25,304 nucleotides of DNA, from assembly GCA_964589145.1 (NCBI GenBank), contig CAZPSL010000159.1, positions 1-25,304 of the forward strand, read 5' to 3'. The first letter of the stretch is position 1; each line of letters starts with the position of its first letter. This DNA is from UBA11858 sp964589145 (lineage in GTDB: Bacteria > Chloroflexota > Anaerolineae > Anaerolineales > UBA11858). Made by a program: the position numbers and the translations under genes. Positions 22,552 to 25,304 of the stretch are shown one piece after another. Under the pieces are notes generated by a model that was not told the DNA's origin, searched no databases, and saw only the letters and a program-made list of their open reading frames with translations.

Positions 22552-25080
22552 TTATTCTGCCGCGAAGCCCGGCAACTCCAGGGTTTGCCCGCCCGCCTCG
22601 ATGACGTGATACGGCATCCACGCCACGCCGAACAAGTCGAGCAGGATGTCTTTCTTGTACGGGCGCACGGGAATTTCGGTCATGTCATCCGCGATTTCAG
22701 CCCATTTGTGCTGAATTTCGGCCAGTTTCTCCGCCAGTTCCTGTTCCAGGTCGGCGATTTGACGTTTGTAATCCTTGATGGCTTCTTCGGATTCTTCGAC
22801 GTCGGCTTCGGCGCGCTCGGTCATGCGGCGTTTGGCAAGCGAGGAGGACAATCGGCGGGAGCGGCGGCTGAACAGCCCCAGCAGGTTTTCGGCGTGGGTG
22901 CCCATCTCTTCCAGTTTGCGCTGGGAGAGTTCGGCGCGGTCCTGCTCCAGTTCGCGTTCTTCGCGGTGCAGGCGGTTTTCGATAGTGTCGAGTTTGCGCT
23001 CGTAACGGTCGCGGATTTTGTCCATCTCGGCGTCGCGCTTTTCGCGGGCGGCTTCGGCGCACATGCGGCGGAACTCCGCCTGCGAGACCTCGGGGCCGGC
23101 GTACACCTTGAGTTTTTCGTTGGCGCGCACCATGATTTCGGTCTCGTGGTAGACCCAGTCGAGAAAATCGGTTTTGATGCTGCGCAGGGTGCGGGCGTTG
23201 TCGAAGGGCGTATCCAGCGCGGCGAAACGGGCTTGCGGGGCGGGGTCGCGGTCCAGCGCGTCGGGGTTGATCCGCTCGGAGAGCCAGTCTTCCCAGCGGA
23301 TTGCGCCGCGGCGGTCGGTTTCGAGCACGAGCGCAGTGACGGCCTGCTCATGGGTCAGGTGATATTTGCGCTGGACAATGCGCACATCCGCCTGCGCCAG
23401 CAGGACGGGACGGTAAACCAGCCCCAGGGAGCGGGCGTCGGCAGGCAGGGTTTTCCCGCTGAGACGGGCGGCTTCGCTGAGGGTCAGATTGTTGGGCAGG
23501 AAGTACTCGTCTACCCCGGAGGGAACTAAAGGACGGGAGACAGAAGACGGGAGACGGGAGACGGAAGCGCTTTGGGGCGGGGCATCTCCTGCGGGTGCGG
23601 GAGCCGCTGAAATTCCGGCCCGAGGCTCCGCTTCAGGGGTCAGGGAAATCTTCGCGCCGACCAGTTCGTTCAGGGCGGGAATCTGGGCGCGAGTGAGCGG
23701 TCCGGCGAGGTAGTTCATCGCCCAGCGGGTTTTGAAGACGTTGGTTTTGTCTCCCTCACCCCCAGCCCCTCTCCCGGCGGGCGAGGGGGGAGTCCGGTGA
23801 ACGTTGTGGAGCAGGAATTCGCGCTTGCCCAAACTGGCGATGATGTCGGCGTAGCGGCCGCGGTCGAGGTCGGGGGAGGCGCCTTGCAGCCCGTCCAGGA
23901 TGCGGTTTTTGTCGTTTTCGGTTTGCAGTTTGCCGATGAGCCATGTGCCGGTGTTGGAGATGGCTTTGTAATCCAGGTCGGCGGGGTTTTGGGTGACGAG
24001 CACCTGCCCCACGCCGAAGGCGCGCGCCTGTTTGAGCATCCGCAGCATGAGCGGCTTGGATGGCGGGTTGGCAACCGGCGGCAGGTAGCCGTAGATTTCG
24101 TCGAAGTAGAGGATGGCGCGCAGGGAGGTGGAGCCGCTTTGGGCGCGCATCCAGGTTTCGACCGCGCCGTACAGCAGCGTGATGAAGAACATGCGCTCGG
24201 CATCGCTGAGGTGGGCGAGGTAGAAAACGCTGTGCCGCGGGCGGCCATCCGGAGCGTAGAGCAGGCTGGGGATGTCGAGCGGCTGGCCTTCGATCCAGGT
24301 TTGGAAACTGGGCGCGGCGAGGATGTTGTTGAGCAGCATCGCCAACTCGAAGCGGTCTTTATCGGGGAAGAAAGTGCCCACATCAAAGACGCCCAGTTTC
24401 TCGAAGGGCGGATTTTGGATTTGCAGGATGAGTTCGCCCAAATCGAGGTCGGCCCCGCGGCTCCAGGCGTACTCGAAGATGTTGCTGACCAGGATGTGTT
24501 CGCGGCTGCGGACGGGGTCAATGTCATCCAGGCCGACCAGTCCCAGCAGGGCGGTGACCGTGCCGGAGATTTTCTCGCGCAGGAGTTCCTTGTTGCCTTC
24601 CCAGGGGATTTCCGGGGCTTTGAGGCTGGCGAGGATGCTGATGGGGATTCCGGCATCGGAGCCGGGGGTGTAAACCGCGAACTGGGCTGCGTTGCTGAGG
24701 GCGCGCAGCCGCTCCGGGGCGATGCCCCACTTGGCGAGGCCGCTGCGCCACAGGTCGGCGGTGTCGGCGGCGGCCTGTTCGATGGTTTTGCCCTCCCGAC
24801 GGGCTTCATCGGGGTTGATCCAGGGCTGGAAATCGGCGGGCAGCAGATCGGGGAAGTGCAGCAGGGTGTTGGTAATGTCGCCCTTGGGGTCAATCATCAA
24901 CGCGGGGATGCCCTGAAGCGCGGCTTCTTCCAGCAGGTCAACGCACAATCCGGTTTTGCCGGAGCCGGTCATCCCGACGACCATTGCGTGAGTGGTCAGG
25001 TCATCGGGGTCGTAGTGGACGGGGCTGCCGTCCGCGGTGTAGCGTCCGAGGTAGAAGTGTTTGTCAGGGGTTGGGGACAT
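22552..25080 (-). CDS. HerA/FtsK-like P-loop ATPase with C-terminal coiled coil
   Basis: An 842-residue protein. Walker A is GMTGSGKTG (36-44), followed by the PALMIDPKGD block. Walker B is RAILYFDEIYGYLPP (Asp327, Glu328), and VLVTQNPADLDYKAISN matches the conserved sensor region of HerA/DUF87-type ATPases. Residues about 660-790 are highly charged and strongly predicted by eye to be coiled coil. The core is likely a hexameric motor on DNA or at the membrane. Two repeat-derived insertions are visible: RTPPSPAGRGAGGEGDKT (about 429-446) and the SVSRLPSSVSRP linker (about 505-516). No NurA nuclease gene adjoins it. The ATG at 25080 lacks a strong ribosome site. Exact role is unknown. Confidence 0.85.
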   Translation of the reverse strand: MSPTPDKHFYLGRYTADGSPVHYDPDDLTTHAMVVGMTGSGKTGLCVDLLEEAALQGIPALMIDPKGDITNTLLHFPDLLPADFQPWINPDEARREGKTIEQAAADTADLWRSGLAKWGIAPERLRALSNAAQFAVYTPGSDAGIPISILASLKAPEIPWEGNKELLREKISGTVTALLGLVGLDDIDPVRSREHILVSNIFEYAWSRGADLDLGELILQIQNPPFEKLGVFDVGTFFPDKDRFELAMLLNNILAAPSFQTWIEGQPLDIPSLLYAPDGRPRHSVFYLAHLSDAERMFFITLLYGAVETWMRAQSGSTSLRAILYFDEIYGYLPPVANPPSKPLMLRMLKQARAFGVGQVLVTQNPADLDYKAISNTGTWLIGKLQTENDKNRILDGLQGASPDLDRGRYADIIASLGKREFLLHNVHRTPPSPAGRGAGGEGDKTNVFKTRWAMNYLAGPLTRAQIPALNELVGAKISLTPEAEPRAGISAAPAPAGDAPPQSASVSRLPSSVSRPLVPSGVDEYFLPNNLTLSEAARLSGKTLPADARSLGLVYRPVLLAQADVRIVQRKYHLTHEQAVTALVLETDRRGAIRWEDWLSERINPDALDRDPAPQARFAALDTPFDNARTLRSIKTDFLDWVYHETEIMVRANEKLKVYAGPEVSQAEFRRMCAEAAREKRDAEMDKIRDRYERKLDTIENRLHREERELEQDRAELSQRKLEEMGTHAENLLGLFSRRSRRLSSSLAKRRMTERAEADVEESEEAIKDYKRQIADLEQELAEKLAEIQHKWAEIADDMTEIPVRPYKKDILLDLFGVAWMPYHVIEAGGQTLELPGFAAE
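23532..23566. repeat. 7-nt tandem repeat, five units, inside the ATPase gene
   Basis: GACGGGA-GACAGAA-GACGGGA-GACGGGA-GACGGAA. Because three units equal seven codons, changes by three units keep frame. It encodes the Ser/Arg/Pro/Val linker (SVSRLPSSVSRP) between the ATPase core and the C-terminal part. Confidence 0.8.
23753..23792 (+). repeat. C-rich palindromic repeat inserted in frame, copy A4
   Basis: CCCTCACCCCCAGCCCCTCT then CCCGGCGGGCGAGGGGGGAG. It matches the intergenic copies A1-A3 but here lies inside the ATPase coding sequence. It encodes on the minus strand TPPSPAGRGAGGEG between LLHNVH and NVFKTRWAMNYL, two segments expected to be nearly adjacent in relatives. Confidence 0.8.
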
Positions 25081-25114
25081 GTCGTTTTTGAGGGTGAACA
25101 GGAAAAGTCAGTTA

Positions 25115-25145
25115 CGAATGGCATTCCTGTCAGAACAGCCATTCG
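25115..25145 (-). terminator. Candidate terminator after the cupin gene
   Basis: CGAATGGC and GCCATTCG form a perfect 8-bp stem with a 15-nt loop that can pair further. On the minus strand it lies 20 bp after the cupin stop, and a CTTTTCC run follows about 10 nt later. The T run is weak and displaced. Confidence 0.4.
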
Positions 25146-25164
25146 CAAGGGAGGGAGGACGCCA

Positions 25165-25304
25165 TCAATACTGATACTCCTCCCGCACGGGGCTGAACAC
25201 GTCCATCACTTTGACGGGCTGCTCAAAGGTGCGGGCTTCGTGTTCCACGCCGCCGGGGATGACGTACACCTCGCCGGGGCGGAGCAGTTTGCGCTCCCCG
25301 GCAA
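25165..25304 (-). CDS. Cupin-domain protein, C-terminal fragment
   Basis: Only the last 45 residues are inside the window. The stretch LLRPGEVYVIPGGVEHEAR is the second conserved cupin motif (PxGxxxxPxxxxH), with the metal-ligand His in GGVEHE. The end DVFSPVREEYQY is typical of small single-domain cupins. The 5' part lies beyond the window edge, so function cannot be assigned. It is upstream of the ATPase gene on the same strand but probably separated by a terminator. Confidence 0.8.
   Translation of the reverse strand, partial: AGERKLLRPGEVYVIPGGVEHEARTFEQPVKVMDVFSPVREEYQY

Overview
The window is a GC-rich bacterial chromosomal segment that most resembles Chloroflexota, probably Anaerolineae. 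This is inferred from protein style: lipobox-anchored ABC binding proteins with long Glu/Pro/Ala linkers, sugar-ABC operons without their own ATPase, and Liv-type transporters mixed with acyl-CoA synthetases. No rRNA, tRNA or CRISPR array was seen.

Layout. (1) 171-6581, minus strand: a sugar-type ABC operon read from right to left as MalF-like permease (TTG start), MalG-like permease (8-bp overlap), a 906-residue lipoprotein holding two complete family-1 solute-binding domains in tandem, a clear intrinsic terminator, and an alkaline-phosphatase-superfamily hydrolase. (2) 6582-7275: divergent intergenic region with a good minus-strand promoter, a decayed repeat element and a leader inverted repeat. 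(3) 7276-17761, plus strand: livG, long-chain acyl-CoA synthetase, livH, livM, livK, livF, PaaK-like ligase, acetyl-CoA-synthetase-like ligase. Placing three acid:CoA ligases in one transporter operon suggests import of a carboxylic acid followed by trapping as a CoA thioester, rather than simple branched-chain amino acid uptake. (4) 17798-18697, minus: a DapA/NanA-family aldolase. (5) 18698-19558: a noncoding region packed with repeats, including a 186-bp MITE-like element with 23-bp terminal inverted repeats and a perfect 8-bp target duplication. (6) 19559-22489, plus: polyphosphate kinase 2 and an S41-family lipoprotein. (7) 22552-25080, minus: a HerA/FtsK-like P-loop ATPase with a C-terminal coiled coil. 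(8) 25165-25304, minus: the C-terminal end of a cupin protein cut by the window edge.

The least ordinary content is the repeat biology. I see a small family of miniature inverted-repeat elements (one with a target duplication, one larger relative, one decayed copy, and two lone ends). A C-rich palindromic repeat occurs four times, once in frame inside the ATPase gene. A stem family has two copies that differ by compensatory changes. Three loci carry 7-nt tandem repeats. The most notable protein is the tandem double solute-binding protein, whose copies are offset by exactly 420 codons.
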